Assembly: GCA_004299095.1 (NCBI GenBank)
Contig: SCQQ01000049.1
Location: 1 to 45,288, forward strand
From: Burkholderiaceae bacterium
GTDB taxonomy: Bacteria > Pseudomonadota > Gammaproteobacteria > Burkholderiales > Burkholderiaceae_C
Direction of reading: 5' to 3'
DNA length: 45,288 nucleotides
Shown here: in pieces, positions 8,691-17,714 of the stretch
How positions within the stretch are numbered: position 1 is the stretch's first letter
Layout of the letters: each line of letters begins with the position of its first letter
Notes under the pieces: generated by a model
What the model saw: the letters and a program-made list of their open reading frames with translations, nothing else
Told to the model about the DNA's origin: nothing
The model's database searches: none
Made by a program: the position numbers and the translations under genes

Positions 8691-9392
8691 ATGGGACGTT
8701 CCATACAGACAGCCATGCGTGGCTATTTGCTGGCGATTGCGGCGGCGGCGACGCTCCTCACCGGCTGCGCGGACATGAATGAAACGGGGCGCAATTCAGC
8801 CATCGGCGCGGGCGTCGGCGCGGCGGCGGGCGCCTTGATTGGCCATGGACGCGGTGCGGTGATCGGCGCCGGTGTCGGCGCGCTCGGCGGCTACGTCTGG
8901 TCGCGTTACATGGAAAACAAGCGCGAACAAATGCAGCAAGTCGTGGCCGGCACGGGCGTGCAGGTGAGTCAGACGTCGGACAACCGCCTGAAAGTCAACA
9001 TTCCAAGCGATGTTTCGTTCGACACCAACCGCGCCGACATCAAACCCAAGCTGCAACCCATTCTGGACAAGTTCGCCCAGGGGTTGGGTGATCAGCCCGG
9101 AACCGAGATCTCGATCCTGGGGTACACCGACTCGACCGGCACCGATGCCATCAACAATCCGCTGTCCTTGGCGCGCGCCAACAGCGTGCGTGACTACTTG
9201 GTGGCGCGCGGCGTGAGTGCGCAGCGTATTCAAACCGCTGGTTTGGGGTCGAGCAACCCGATCGCCAGCAACGCGACGGCCGAGGGCCGCGCGGCCAATC
9301 GTCGGGTGGAGATTTATCTGGCGGACCGGAACACCGACACCGCATCCGCCCCGGCGCCGATGAACACGCCGATTGGCACACCGGTGCGTTGA
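8691..9392 (+). CDS. OmpA-family outer-membrane lipoprotein with glycine zipper
   Basis: 233 residues, start ATG 8691 with AAAGGA six nucleotides upstream. A lipoprotein signal ends at LLTGC (Cys26). Residues about 38-72 are a glycine-zipper segment (AIGAGVGAAAGALIG ... VIGAGVGALGGYVW), which usually spans or packs on the outer membrane. The C-terminal half is an OmpA-like peptidoglycan-binding domain (VSFDTNRADIKPKL, ILGYTDSTGTD, NRRVEIYL). The family anchors the outer membrane to peptidoglycan or acts in envelope stress. It resembles YiaD/YfiB-type proteins. It appears monocistronic. Confidence 0.9.
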   Translation: MGRSIQTAMRGYLLAIAAAATLLTGCADMNETGRNSAIGAGVGAAAGALIGHGRGAVIGAGVGALGGYVWSRYMENKREQMQQVVAGTGVQVSQTSDNRLKVNIPSDVSFDTNRADIKPKLQPILDKFAQGLGDQPGTEISILGYTDSTGTDAINNPLSLARANSVRDYLVARGVSAQRIQTAGLGSSNPIASNATAEGRAANRRVEIYLADRNTDTASAPAPMNTPIGTPVR

Positions 9393-9448
9393 TCGAGGGT
9401 CGTTTTGTAGGGGTGCGGGCAGCCCATTCGGCTGCGCGCGCTTGACAC

Positions 9449-10084
9449 ATGAAGCTCTATAACTACTTTCGCTCTTCCACGTCGTTTCGCGTTCGCATCG
9501 CGCTCGCGTTCAAGGGGCTCCGTTACGAATACGTTCCCGTCCACTTGCGCAAGAGCGAGCAGCGCGCGGCGCCGTATCTGGCGCGCAATCCAGAAGGCTT
9601 GGTGCCGCTCCTGGAATTGGACGACGGCCACGCGCTCACGCAGTCCGTGGCCATCATGGAGTACTTGGACGAGACCTATCCGCAACCGGCGCTGTTGCCC
9701 GCCGATGCGCTCGGACGGGCGCGGGTCAGGGCGCTGGCTCAAATCATCGCGTGCGAGATTCATCCGCTCGACAACCTGCGCGTGCTGCGTTATCTGGTGC
9801 ACACGTTGAATGTCTCCGAGGATCAAAAAATGGCGTGGTATCGCCACTGGGTGCGCGCTGGGCTGGAAGCCTACGAGAGGCATCTGGCAGAACAGCCGGC
9901 CAAGTTTAGCCACGGAGACGCGCCGACCATCGCGGATTGCTGCCTGGTGCCGCAGGTGTTCAATGCGCAGCGCTTCGACTGCGATATGACGGGACTCGAT
10001 CGCGTCATGCGCGTGTTCGATGCCTGCATGGAACTGAAGCCGTTCCAGGACGCACAACCCTCGGCGTGCCCCGACGCCGAGTAA
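9449..10084 (+). CDS. maiA: Maleylacetoacetate isomerase / zeta-class glutathione S-transferase
   Basis: 211 residues with the thioredoxin-like N-terminal domain and the zeta-class motif near residue 9, here SSTSFRVRIAL, where the usual form is SSCSxRVRIAL; the cysteine is replaced by threonine. The NPEGLVPLLE and QSVAIMEYLDE segments bind glutathione, and the helical C-terminal domain contains the HPLDNLRVLRYL region. The family isomerises maleylacetoacetate to fumarylacetoacetate in tyrosine catabolism, but no homogentisate-pathway gene is nearby, so the substrate is uncertain. No good ribosome site is visible. Its TAA overlaps the ATG of pgeF. Confidence 0.85.
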   Translation: MKLYNYFRSSTSFRVRIALAFKGLRYEYVPVHLRKSEQRAAPYLARNPEGLVPLLELDDGHALTQSVAIMEYLDETYPQPALLPADALGRARVRALAQIIACEIHPLDNLRVLRYLVHTLNVSEDQKMAWYRHWVRAGLEAYERHLAEQPAKFSHGDAPTIADCCLVPQVFNAQRFDCDMTGLDRVMRVFDACMELKPFQDAQPSACPDAE

Positions 10085-10890
10085 TGCGCAACTCCTGGTT
10101 CGTTCCCGGTTGGCCAGCGCCCGCCCAGGTGCGCGCCGTGTGCACCACGCGGGGTGAATCATCCGGGGATGGCGCATCACGCGGCGCGTACCGCTTTTTC
10201 AATCTGGGCGACCACGTGGGCGACGACTCGGCCGCTGTTTCCGCGAATCGCGCTCGACTCGAGCGCGCCATCGGCGCCCGGCCGGTTTTCCTGCAGCAGG
10301 TGCATGCGACTCACGTCTTGACGCTGGAACCGGGCACGCCGAACGGCCTGGTCGCCGACGCCGCCCTGACCACGACCACCGGACTCGCCTGCACCATCAT
10401 GGTGGCGGATTGCCTGCCGATTTTGTTGACCAATGACCGGGGCAGTTGCGTGGCCGCGCTGCACGCCGGATGGCGGGGGTTGGCGGGTGGCGTGATCGAG
10501 GCTACGCTTGCTCGCTTTGCAACGCTGGCGGCGCAACCTGCGGCATCAACGCGGGGAAAGAGCGCATCAGGTATGACGATGGCCTGGCTGGGCCCGTGCA
10601 TCGGTCCGAGCGCGTTTGAAGTCGGGACCGATGTGTACGACGCTTTTGTCGGCATCGACTCTGAAAGCGCGGACTGTTTCGCGCCAGCCGGCGCGGGCAA
10701 ATTCCTGGCTGACTTGGCCGGCTTGGCGCGATTGCGCCTGCGGCGTGCGGGCGTGGCTGAAATTTACGGTAACGACAGCACGTCTGCGTGGTGTACCGTG
10801 AATAACGAGGCACGGTTCTTCTCGTATCGGGGTGCCCGCCGGCGCAATGAAAAGGCCGGGCGCTTCGCGGCTTGCATTTGGCGTGCCTGA
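10084..10890 (+). CDS. pgeF: Peptidoglycan editing factor / purine nucleoside phosphorylase (YlmD/PgeF family)
   Basis: 268 residues, start ATG 10084 overlapping the maiA stop (TAATG). Family features are FFNLGDHVGDD, the metal-ligand-containing LQQVHATHV, TIMVADCLPILL, AALHAGWRGLAGGV and WLGPCIGPSAFEVG. These are the Cys and His ligands of the former laccase-domain (DUF152) family. Members act as zinc-dependent purine nucleoside phosphorylases/adenosine deaminases and affect peptidoglycan stem-peptide composition. It converges with spoT. Confidence 0.92.
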   Translation: MRNSWFVPGWPAPAQVRAVCTTRGESSGDGASRGAYRFFNLGDHVGDDSAAVSANRARLERAIGARPVFLQQVHATHVLTLEPGTPNGLVADAALTTTTGLACTIMVADCLPILLTNDRGSCVAALHAGWRGLAGGVIEATLARFATLAAQPAASTRGKSASGMTMAWLGPCIGPSAFEVGTDVYDAFVGIDSESADCFAPAGAGKFLADLAGLARLRLRRAGVAEIYGNDSTSAWCTVNNEARFFSYRGARRRNEKAGRFAACIWRA

Positions 10891-10927
10891 AACACTGCGA
10901 ACCGGTCAAAGCCGGACGGTTTGGCGG

Positions 10928-13159
10928 TCACGAACGCTGCACGGTCGGCGCTGAGCGCACCGCGCGCAGCACCGAGGGTGTGCGGCGCAACATGTGCAGC
11001 ACCGTGTCCAGGTGCGCGCGATTCTTGACCGTGATGACGAAGCGCAGTTCCAGCGCGCGTTGCGTGCCGTCATCGCTCATGCTGATGTGAACGATATCGG
11101 TGTCGGCACTGGTGAGCGTCGAGGTGACGGCGGCCAGCACACCTTTGCCGTTGGCGACGGTCACGGCAATTCCGAGCTCGAACGGCCGTACCGGCTCGTC
11201 CGCCCAGGCCAGCGTGATGAAACGGTCGGGTTCCTCGGCTTGCAGGCGGCGCGCCACGCTGCATTGATCGGTGTGCACCACCAGCCCTTCGCCGCGCCCC
11301 AGGTAGCCCACGATGGCGTCGCCCGGAATCGGATGGCAACACGTGGCGTATTTGATGGAGGCGCTCTCGCTGCCGTCGACAATCACCGCGCCTTGCGACA
11401 AGTGCTCGTGTGCCGTGTAGCGCGCCTGTGAGAGCAGCCACGCGTCGGGTTTGATGCCTTGTTTGGCCAAGTGCGCGGCCAACCGCTTGGCGATCATGCG
11501 CGCGCTGCGCTTGCCCAGGCCGATGTCGGCCATGAGCTCGGCGCGCGAGCGGTTGCCGGTGAAGACCAGCAGCGGATTCCAGACCGCGGCGTCTTCCAGC
11601 GTTTCTTTCGGCAACTGCTTCACGCCTTCTTCGAGCAGTGCCTGATCCAGCAATTTCGCGCCCAGCTCTTGCGCCTGGTCTTCGGCCAGCGCCTTGATGT
11701 GGCTGCGGATCTTGGCGCGCGCGCGGCCGGTGCGCACGAATCCCAGCCATGCCGGATTGGGGTGCGCGTCGGGCGAGGTGATGATTTCCACGGTATCGCC
11801 GTTGGCCAGCTCCGTACGCAGCGGCACTTGCTGGTCGTTGACCTTGGCGGCGACCGTATGGTCGCCCACCTTGCTGTGGATGGTGTAGGCGAAATCGACG
11901 ATGGTGGCGCCGCGCGGCAGCGACACGATCTGACCCTTGGGCGTGAAAACGTAGACCGCCTCCGGAAACAGATCGACCTTGACATCCTGCCAGAACTCGG
12001 CCGAATCCAGGCTTTCGTTTTGGATGTCCAGCAACGACTGGAGCCGCTGGCTGCCGAACTGCTGTTCCAGCGCCGCGCTGCCGCCCTGCTTGTAAATCCA
12101 GTGCGCCGCCACGCCCGATTCGGCAATCACGTCCATGGCTTCGGTGCGGATCTGGAATTCGACGTTGACGTTGGCCGGCCCCACCAGCGTGGTGTGCAGC
12201 GACTGATAGCCGTTGGTCTTGGGGATCGCGATGTAATCCTTGAAACGCCCCGGCACCGGCTTGTAGAGCTGGTGCAGCAGGCCGAGCGCCGTGTAACAGT
12301 CCAGCACCTGCGGCAGGATCACGCGCACGCCGTACAAGTCGCTCACGTGAGCAAACGACAGCCGCTTGCCGGCCATCTTCTTGTAAATCGAATAGAGCGG
12401 TTTGACGCGGCCGAAAACCCGTGCCTTGAGATGCGATTCGGAAAAAACGCGCTCGACGTCGCCCTGAACTTTTTGAATCAGGTCGCGGCGCCGCTGGCGC
12501 GCCCGCGCCACGGCCTTGGAAAGCACCTGGTAGCGCCACGGCTTGAGGTGGCGAAAGGCCAGGTCTTGCAGCTCGCGGTAGGTTTGGTGCAGCCCCAGGC
12601 GATCCGCCAGCGGCGCGTAGATCTCGAGCGTTTCGGCCGAGATCCGGTGCCATTTGCTGCGCGGCATGTAGCCCATGGTGCGCATGTTGTGCGTGCGATC
12701 GGCCAACTTGACCAGGATCACCCGGACGTCGCGCGCCATCACCAGCAGCATTTTGCGAAAGGACTCGGCCTGACCCTCCTCGCGCGTGTTGAATTTGAGC
12801 TTGTCGAGCTTGGTGACGCCGTCGACCAGGTCAGCCGTCGATGCGCCGAAGCGTTTGGCGATCTCCGCTTTGCCCACGCCGCAGTCTTCCAGCACGTCGT
12901 GCAGCAGGGCGGCCATCACCACGTTGGCGTCGAGGCGCCACTCGGCCACCAGCGTGGCCACGGCGATCGGATGCGTGATGTAGGGTTCGCCGCTGTGCCG
13001 CATTTGCCCCTCATGGGCTTGCATTGCGAATCGGCAGGCCTGCCGCACGCGCTCGGCGTCTTCCGCTGGCAAATAGCCCAGCTTGCGCTCAAGCGCAGCC
13101 ACCGCCTCGGCCACTGCCGGGTGGGCCTGTGCCGCGACGCTGCGCTCGGTGACGTTCAT
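10928..13159 (-). CDS. spoT: Bifunctional (p)ppGpp synthetase/hydrolase SpoT
   Basis: 743 residues with the full RSH architecture. The HD hydrolase domain has an intact HDVLEDC motif (His87-Asp88, Glu91-Asp92), so hydrolysis is expected. The synthetase domain follows (RVKPLYSIYKKM, GYQSLHTTLVGP), then TGS (VYVFTPKGQIVSLPRGATIVDFAY), a zinc-finger-like CCHPIPGD region and a C-terminal ACT domain. It sets (p)ppGpp levels in stress and starvation. It is preceded on the same strand by rpoZ and gmk, the conserved order, but a terminator hairpin lies between rpoZ and spoT. Confidence 0.97.
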   Translation of the reverse strand: MNVTERSVAAQAHPAVAEAVAALERKLGYLPAEDAERVRQACRFAMQAHEGQMRHSGEPYITHPIAVATLVAEWRLDANVVMAALLHDVLEDCGVGKAEIAKRFGASTADLVDGVTKLDKLKFNTREEGQAESFRKMLLVMARDVRVILVKLADRTHNMRTMGYMPRSKWHRISAETLEIYAPLADRLGLHQTYRELQDLAFRHLKPWRYQVLSKAVARARQRRRDLIQKVQGDVERVFSESHLKARVFGRVKPLYSIYKKMAGKRLSFAHVSDLYGVRVILPQVLDCYTALGLLHQLYKPVPGRFKDYIAIPKTNGYQSLHTTLVGPANVNVEFQIRTEAMDVIAESGVAAHWIYKQGGSAALEQQFGSQRLQSLLDIQNESLDSAEFWQDVKVDLFPEAVYVFTPKGQIVSLPRGATIVDFAYTIHSKVGDHTVAAKVNDQQVPLRTELANGDTVEIITSPDAHPNPAWLGFVRTGRARAKIRSHIKALAEDQAQELGAKLLDQALLEEGVKQLPKETLEDAAVWNPLLVFTGNRSRAELMADIGLGKRSARMIAKRLAAHLAKQGIKPDAWLLSQARYTAHEHLSQGAVIVDGSESASIKYATCCHPIPGDAIVGYLGRGEGLVVHTDQCSVARRLQAEEPDRFITLAWADEPVRPFELGIAVTVANGKGVLAAVTSTLTSADTDIVHISMSDDGTQRALELRFVITVKNRAHLDTVLHMLRRTPSVLRAVRSAPTVQRS

Positions 13160-13204
13160 TCACGAATTTAACCACGCGCGCACAGCGTGTGTGCACCGGC
13201 CACG

Positions 13205-13229
13205 AAAAAGCGCCGCGAGTGCGGCGCTT
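13205..13229 (-). terminator. Hairpin with T-run between rpoZ and spoT
   Basis: Perfect 9-bp inverted repeat AAGCGCCGC (13208-13216) / GCGGCGCTT (13221-13229) with a 4-nt loop. Read on the minus strand it is followed by a T-run (complement of A at 13205-13209). It lies 28 nt after the rpoZ stop and 45 nt before the spoT start, so it should terminate part of the gmk-rpoZ transcript. Confidence 0.8.
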
Positions 13230-13257
13230 CGTAATGCTGAATTTCCAGCGGCAGCAG

Positions 13258-13458
13258 TCAGGGGACCCTTTTCAACATCTCGATGCCGATATCGCCGGCG
13301 GCGATTTCGCGCAGGGCCGTCACGCAGGCCTTGTTTTCGGTTTCGACTTTGGGTGTATGGCCTTGCTTCAGCATGCGCGCGCGGTAGGTTGCGGCCAAGG
13401 TGAGTTGGAAGCGGTTGGGAATGCGCTCGAGGCAATCTTCGACGGTAATGCGGGCCAT
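13258..13458 (-). CDS. rpoZ: RNA polymerase omega subunit
   Basis: 66 residues beginning [20 protein letters not shown], the canonical omega start, although the frame is open further upstream. It helps assemble RNA polymerase and forms part of a ppGpp binding site. The conserved segments [11 protein letters not shown] and [14 protein letters not shown] are present. It lies between gmk and spoT. No clear ribosome site is seen. Confidence 0.97.
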   Translation of the reverse strand: MARITVEDCLERIPNRFQLTLAATYRARMLKQGHTPKVETENKACVTALREIAAGDIGIEMLKRVP

Positions 13459-13477
13459 GATTAGACGAGTGTAGGAG

Positions 13478-14098
13478 TCAGTTGATGTGCAACGTGGCAA
13501 ACGTGTTGGCGTTCACCAGTTTTTGCGTCGCGTACCGAAGCCGCTGCGCATGAACGATCGCTTTCAAGTCGAATAGCGCGCGCTCGAATATCGTGTTGAT
13601 TATAACGTAGTCGAAGTAATGCACCTGGGCCAATTCCTTGCGCGCGTTGACCATGCGCTGATCGATCACTTCAGGCGCATCTTCGCCGCGGCACTGCAGG
13701 CGCGCGCGCAGTTCATCCAGGCTCGGCGGCAAGACGAAGATCAGGATGGCAGCGGCGAACAATTTGCGAATCTGCAGCGCACCTTGCCAGTCGATTTCGA
13801 GCACCACGTCGCAGCCGGTCTGGATGCAGGTTTCGATGGTTTGGCGTGATGTACCGTAGCGGTGCCCATGCACTTGCGCCCATTCGAGGAACTGGCCGGC
13901 ATCGATCATGCGCTGGAATTCGGCGTCGTCCACGAAAAAATACTCGCGACCGTCCTTTTCATGGCCGCGCGGCTCGCGCGTGGTGTGCGAAATCGACGGC
14001 ACCACGCCGGCGTCCACTTCCATCAACGCCTTGACCAGAGTGGATTTGCCTGAGCCACTGGGCGCGGCGACGACGAACAGATTGCCGGAGTAATTCAT
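13478..14098 (-). CDS. gmk: Guanylate kinase
   Basis: 206 residues; phosphorylates GMP to GDP with ATP. The P-loop APSGSGKST is near residue 12, and the GMP-binding segments [20 protein letters not shown] and LEIDWQGA are intact. The frame extends to 14215, but homology starts at [10 protein letters not shown] (14098). First of the gmk-rpoZ-spoT order on the minus strand, 19 nt from rpoZ. The 176 nt upstream, to the monooxygenase gene, hold no gene I can support. Confidence 0.97.
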   Translation of the reverse strand: MNYSGNLFVVAAPSGSGKSTLVKALMEVDAGVVPSISHTTREPRGHEKDGREYFFVDDAEFQRMIDAGQFLEWAQVHGHRYGTSRQTIETCIQTGCDVVLEIDWQGALQIRKLFAAAILIFVLPPSLDELRARLQCRGEDAPEVIDQRMVNARKELAQVHYFDYVIINTIFERALFDLKAIVHAQRLRYATQKLVNANTFATLHIN

Positions 14099-14274
14099 GG
14101 AAATGGGCGCTGAGCCGCTCAGGCTCGTGCGATGCTTCCGCCCGATTTTATCTGGTGGGTTGCTCTGGATCGCGCGCCCGACGGTGCTGGAAGCGCAGTG
14201 GCTTGCGTGGTGCACGACCGGTTACGCGACTCAGCCATGGTGCCGCATCGCGGGCAACCCGGCCTGCGACCGGT

Positions 14275-15297
14275 TCACGCCGGCACGTCGGCAGCGGCAT
14301 GCCTTGCCGCCATGGTGAGATCCAGCGAGCGCAGGCGCAGCGCCGGATCGTAGACGTCGCACACCAGCATCATTTCGTCGCATTCGGTTTCATCGAGCAG
14401 CGCCTGCAATCCGATGCGCACCCGTTCCGGGTCACCGATCACGGCGCACGCCAGAAAGCGAGCGATGCCATCGCGCTCGGCGTCGCTCAGGTTCTCGAAA
14501 AAGCCTTGCTCGGGCGGCTCCAGCAAGCCCCGCCGGCCGGTCAGGATGCCCAGCACGCGCCGGAACACGCTGCTGGCCAGATACGTGGCTTCTTCGGTGG
14601 TGGGCGCCGCGATGACCGGTACGCCAATGACCACGTAGGGCTTTTTCAGTTGCTTGGACGGTTTGAACCCGTGCCGGTAAAGTGCGATGGCGTCCAGCAG
14701 CATCGCCGGCGCGAAGTGCGATGCGAAGGCGTAAGGCAGCCCGCGCTCGGCGGCCAACTGCGCCGAGAACAGGCTGGAGCCCAGCAGCCAGATCGGAACG
14801 TTGGTGCCGGCGCCGGGGTTGGCCACCAGGCGCTGGCCCGGCTCCGCGTCGCACAGCAAGTGCTGCAGCTCGGCCACGTCGCGCGGGAAATCGTCGACCG
14901 ACTCGACGCGATCGCGCCGCAGCGCGCGCATCGTCATCGGGTCGGTGCCTGGAGCGCGCCCCAGGCCCAAGTCGATGCGACCGGGATAGAGCTCGGCCAG
15001 CGTTCCAAACGCTTCGGCCACCACCAGCGGCGCGTGATTCGGCAGCATGACGCCGCCCGAACCCACGCGGATGCGCTCGGTGCCGCCCGCGATGTACCCG
15101 ACCAGCACCGCCGTGGCCGAAGAGGCAATGCCGCTCATGTTGTGGTGCTCGGCCAGCCAGTAACGCGTGAATCCCAGCTTTTCCGCATGCTGGGCGGTTT
15201 GCAGCGCGACCTGGAGCGCATCACGCACTGAGCGGCCGGCGCGCACCGGGGCCAGGTCCAGCATGGAGAACGCAACGTCTTGGAGAGAGCGGGTCAT
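14275..15297 (-). CDS. Luciferase-like (LLM class) flavin-dependent monooxygenase
   Basis: 340 residues from [18 protein letters not shown]; an in-frame ATG at 15330 would add 11. It has the bacterial luciferase-like TIM-barrel features of the YhbW subgroup: [47 protein letters not shown] and [14 protein letters not shown]. Such enzymes use FMNH2 supplied by a partner reductase, and substrates of this subgroup are largely unknown. It stands on the minus strand between the aminotransferase and gmk with gaps of about 100-180 nt. Confidence 0.88.
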   Translation of the reverse strand: MTRSLQDVAFSMLDLAPVRAGRSVRDALQVALQTAQHAEKLGFTRYWLAEHHNMSGIASSATAVLVGYIAGGTERIRVGSGGVMLPNHAPLVVAEAFGTLAELYPGRIDLGLGRAPGTDPMTMRALRRDRVESVDDFPRDVAELQHLLCDAEPGQRLVANPGAGTNVPIWLLGSSLFSAQLAAERGLPYAFASHFAPAMLLDAIALYRHGFKPSKQLKKPYVVIGVPVIAAPTTEEATYLASSVFRRVLGILTGRRGLLEPPEQGFFENLSDAERDGIARFLACAVIGDPERVRIGLQALLDETECDEMMLVCDVYDPALRLRSLDLTMAARHAAADVPA

Positions 15298-15393
15298 GTC
15301 CGGATTTTGCGTGAAACGGCATTCCGGCACGCTCGGCGCGGAATTCGCAGGCCCACGATCGTTTGCATCCGGCGAGTGCTGCGTTCTCGGGCT

Positions 15394-16794
15394 CTACTGG
15401 CGCTTGGCCTTTGTGATCAACTGATCCAGCAATTCGATCGCGAGGTCGATCTCCTGGTCGCTGATCTCCAGCGAGGGCGCCAGGGTGATCACGTTCTTGT
15501 ACCAGCCGCCCACGTCGAGCACCAGGCCGATTTTCTTGCCGGCGTGCTCAAGTTTTCCGGCCAGCGCGATGTCGACCATGCGGTCCAGCAGTGCGCGATT
15601 CGGCGTGAAGCCGTCCTCGGTACAGATTTCGGCACGCAGCGCCAGTCCCAGTCCGTCCACGTCGCCGATTTCCTTGTGGCGCTTTTGCAGGCTGCGCAGT
15701 CCTTCCAGGAAATGCGCGCCTTTTTGCGGCACGCTGGTTTCGTAGCCGCGTTCCCGCCCCATCTTGAGGACTTCCAGCCCCACCGCGGTGCCCAGGGGGT
15801 TGGAGTTGAAGGTGGAGTGCGTGGAACCTGGCGGGAAAACTTGCGGACTGATGATTTCCTCGCGCGCCCACAGACCCGAGAGCGGGTTCAGGCCGTTGGT
15901 GAGCGCCTTGCCGAACACCAGGATGTCGGGCGTGACGCCGAAATGCTCGATCGCCCACAGCTTGCCGGTGCGCCAGAAACCCATCTGGATTTCGTCCACC
16001 ACCAGCAGGATGCCGTACTGATCCAGCACTTTTTTCAAATCGCGGAAAAAGTTCCTGGGCGGGATCACGTAGCCGCCGGTGCCCTGGATCGGCTCGGCGT
16101 AAAACGCGGCGTATTCAGCTTCGCCCGTTTTGGTGTCGAGCACGCCGTTGTATTCGCTCTCGAACAACCGCGCGAACTGATGCACGCAATCGTCCGAATA
16201 CGCCTCCGGCGTCATCCCCTTGGGCCGGCGGAATGGGTAGGGGAAGGGGATGAACATGGCGCGGTCGCCGAAGTGCCCGTAGCGGCGCCGGTAGCGGTAG
16301 CTGGAGGTGATGGCCGATGCGCCCAGCGTGCGGCCGTGGTAGCCCGCTTCGAACGCAAACATCAGGCTCTTGCCGTGCGTGCAGTTGCGCACCAGCTTGA
16401 GCGAATCCTCGATGGCTTGCGAGCCGCCGACGTTGAAGTGGACGCGCCCGTCCAGCCCGAACTTGGCCTTGGCATCGAGCGCAATCGCCTTGGCCAACTC
16501 CACCCGGGTCTGGTGCAGGTACTGGCTGGCCACTTGCGGCAGCAGGTCGATCTGGCGCTTGAGCGCATCGTTCAGGCGCGGGTTGCCATAGCCGAAATTG
16601 ACTGCCGAATACCACATCTGCAAGTCCAGAAAGCGCGTGCCGGCGCTGTCGATCATCCAGCTGCCCTCGCCGTGGCGAAAGATCTTGGGCGGATTGACGT
16701 AGTGCACCGTGTCGCCGTGCGAACTGTATTTGGCTTCGTCGGCCAACAGCTCGGCATCGCTGATGACGGGCGCAGGAATGAAATCAGGAGTCAC
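15394..16794 (-). CDS. Class III PLP-dependent aminotransferase
   Basis: 466 residues, GTG start. Fold type I aminotransferase of the omega-aminotransferase/acetylornithine group: GGSQAIEDSLKLVR cofactor loop, GYHGRTLGASA, LLVVDEIQMGFWRTG (Asp267 pairs with the pyridine nitrogen) and PLP lysine Lys296 in FGKALTNG. An unusual N-terminus carries YVNPPKIFRHGEGSWMID. It follows the HAD phosphatase by 64 nt on the same strand and is divergent from the exporter operon at 17.7 kb, so it may supply an amino group to the same product. Substrate unknown. Confidence 0.85.
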   Translation of the reverse strand: MTPDFIPAPVISDAELLADEAKYSSHGDTVHYVNPPKIFRHGEGSWMIDSAGTRFLDLQMWYSAVNFGYGNPRLNDALKRQIDLLPQVASQYLHQTRVELAKAIALDAKAKFGLDGRVHFNVGGSQAIEDSLKLVRNCTHGKSLMFAFEAGYHGRTLGASAITSSYRYRRRYGHFGDRAMFIPFPYPFRRPKGMTPEAYSDDCVHQFARLFESEYNGVLDTKTGEAEYAAFYAEPIQGTGGYVIPPRNFFRDLKKVLDQYGILLVVDEIQMGFWRTGKLWAIEHFGVTPDILVFGKALTNGLNPLSGLWAREEIISPQVFPPGSTHSTFNSNPLGTAVGLEVLKMGRERGYETSVPQKGAHFLEGLRSLQKRHKEIGDVDGLGLALRAEICTEDGFTPNRALLDRMVDIALAGKLEHAGKKIGLVLDVGGWYKNVITLAPSLEISDQEIDLAIELLDQLITKAKRQ

Positions 16795-16858
16795 GTGGGA
16801 GTTCCCGGAGAGAGGGCGCGTTGGCGCCGAAAGGTGTTGGCCGATTTTTTCGCCGCAG

Positions 16859-17584
16859 TCAGGCGTTCAGGGCGGCCATGTGACGCATGCTGGTCAGTCG
16901 ACCGGACACGAGTTGCGGCAAATACGCCAGTGCGTCTTCGAACCCGTTGATGGGCAGGTAGGGCAGCCCCATGGTGCGGCAGTGTTCGATCAGGCGGTTT
17001 TTGGCAAAAACGAAATCCACGCGATCGGCCACGCAAAAATCGGACGCGCCGTCGCCGATCAACAGCACCCGGCGCTCGCGTTGGCGCGCGCTTGCAGCCA
17101 CCGCGCATTTGCACACGCCGGCGCTGCAGCCGGGTGCCTGATGCGGGGTTTCGAGGCGCCACGTGCGTGCCGCCGGGCCGGGCAGCAGGTGGTTGGCCAT
17201 GAGTGGCAGATCGTCCAGTCCATCACGCCGTAGCATGCGGTCAATGGCGTAGTCGACCCCGTCGCTCACGATATGGAGCGGTACATTCAGCGACCGGGCT
17301 TCTGCGACGAACGCGGCAAAGTCGCGGTCGATCCAGAGACGATCCAAATGGGTGTTCAGTTCGTCGCGGCTCATGTCGAGCAGCGCGACCTGGCCAGTCA
17401 TGCACGTCCGTGATCCAATGCGTCCGGCGCACCAGTCGTGTTCCAGCGTGCGCCAGCCGGTCTGGCCGAAGGAATCGAGCAGCGAGTCGATCACGTCCTC
17501 GACGGAAATCGTGCCGTCAAAATCGCACAAAATGGTCCAATTTTTCAACGCAATCGCCTTGTCGCGCGCATCCAGATGCCCCAT
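16859..17584 (-). CDS. HAD-superfamily phosphatase (MtnX/SerB-like, HAD-IB)
   Basis: 241 residues from MGHLDARDKA; the frame is open to 17671 but homology starts here. HAD motif I is ILCDFDGT with nucleophile Asp21 and acid/base Asp23, motif II is HIVSDGVDY, and motif IV is LLIGDGASDFCVAD. It resembles the MtnX-like and phosphoserine phosphatase group. No methionine-salvage genes are nearby, so a role in that pathway is not supported. It is immediately upstream of the aminotransferase, suggesting a phosphatase-transaminase pair, and is divergently arranged with the exporter lipoprotein gene. Confidence 0.82.
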   Translation of the reverse strand: MGHLDARDKAIALKNWTILCDFDGTISVEDVIDSLLDSFGQTGWRTLEHDWCAGRIGSRTCMTGQVALLDMSRDELNTHLDRLWIDRDFAAFVAEARSLNVPLHIVSDGVDYAIDRMLRRDGLDDLPLMANHLLPGPAARTWRLETPHQAPGCSAGVCKCAVAASARQRERRVLLIGDGASDFCVADRVDFVFAKNRLIEHCRTMGLPYLPINGFEDALAYLPQLVSGRLTSMRHMAALNA

Positions 17585-17714
17585 AGAGCCCCATTCAACG
17601 GCCGATCTCGAGCTTCGCGCGCGCTGCAGCCGGTGAATTTTAGTGCGTGAGCGTTTTGAATCGGGCGCCATGCACCTCCAGGGCGCGTCGTGCCAACCGA
17701 TTTGCGTGCCGCCG

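Noticed and set aside
9419-9435. Hairpin GCAGCC/GGCTGC after the OmpA-like gene
   Set aside because: Only 6 bp and no T-run, so not supported as an intrinsic terminator.
11459-13171. 570-codon plus-strand frame opposite spoT
   Set aside because: Shadow frame opposite a full-length SpoT; no motif.
15280-16950. 556-codon plus-strand frame opposite the aminotransferase
   Set aside because: Shadow frame; the minus strand has all class III aminotransferase motifs.
15394-17584. Methionine-salvage or serine-synthesis assignment for the HAD phosphatase and aminotransferase
   Set aside because: Family resemblance only; no other gene of either pathway is nearby.
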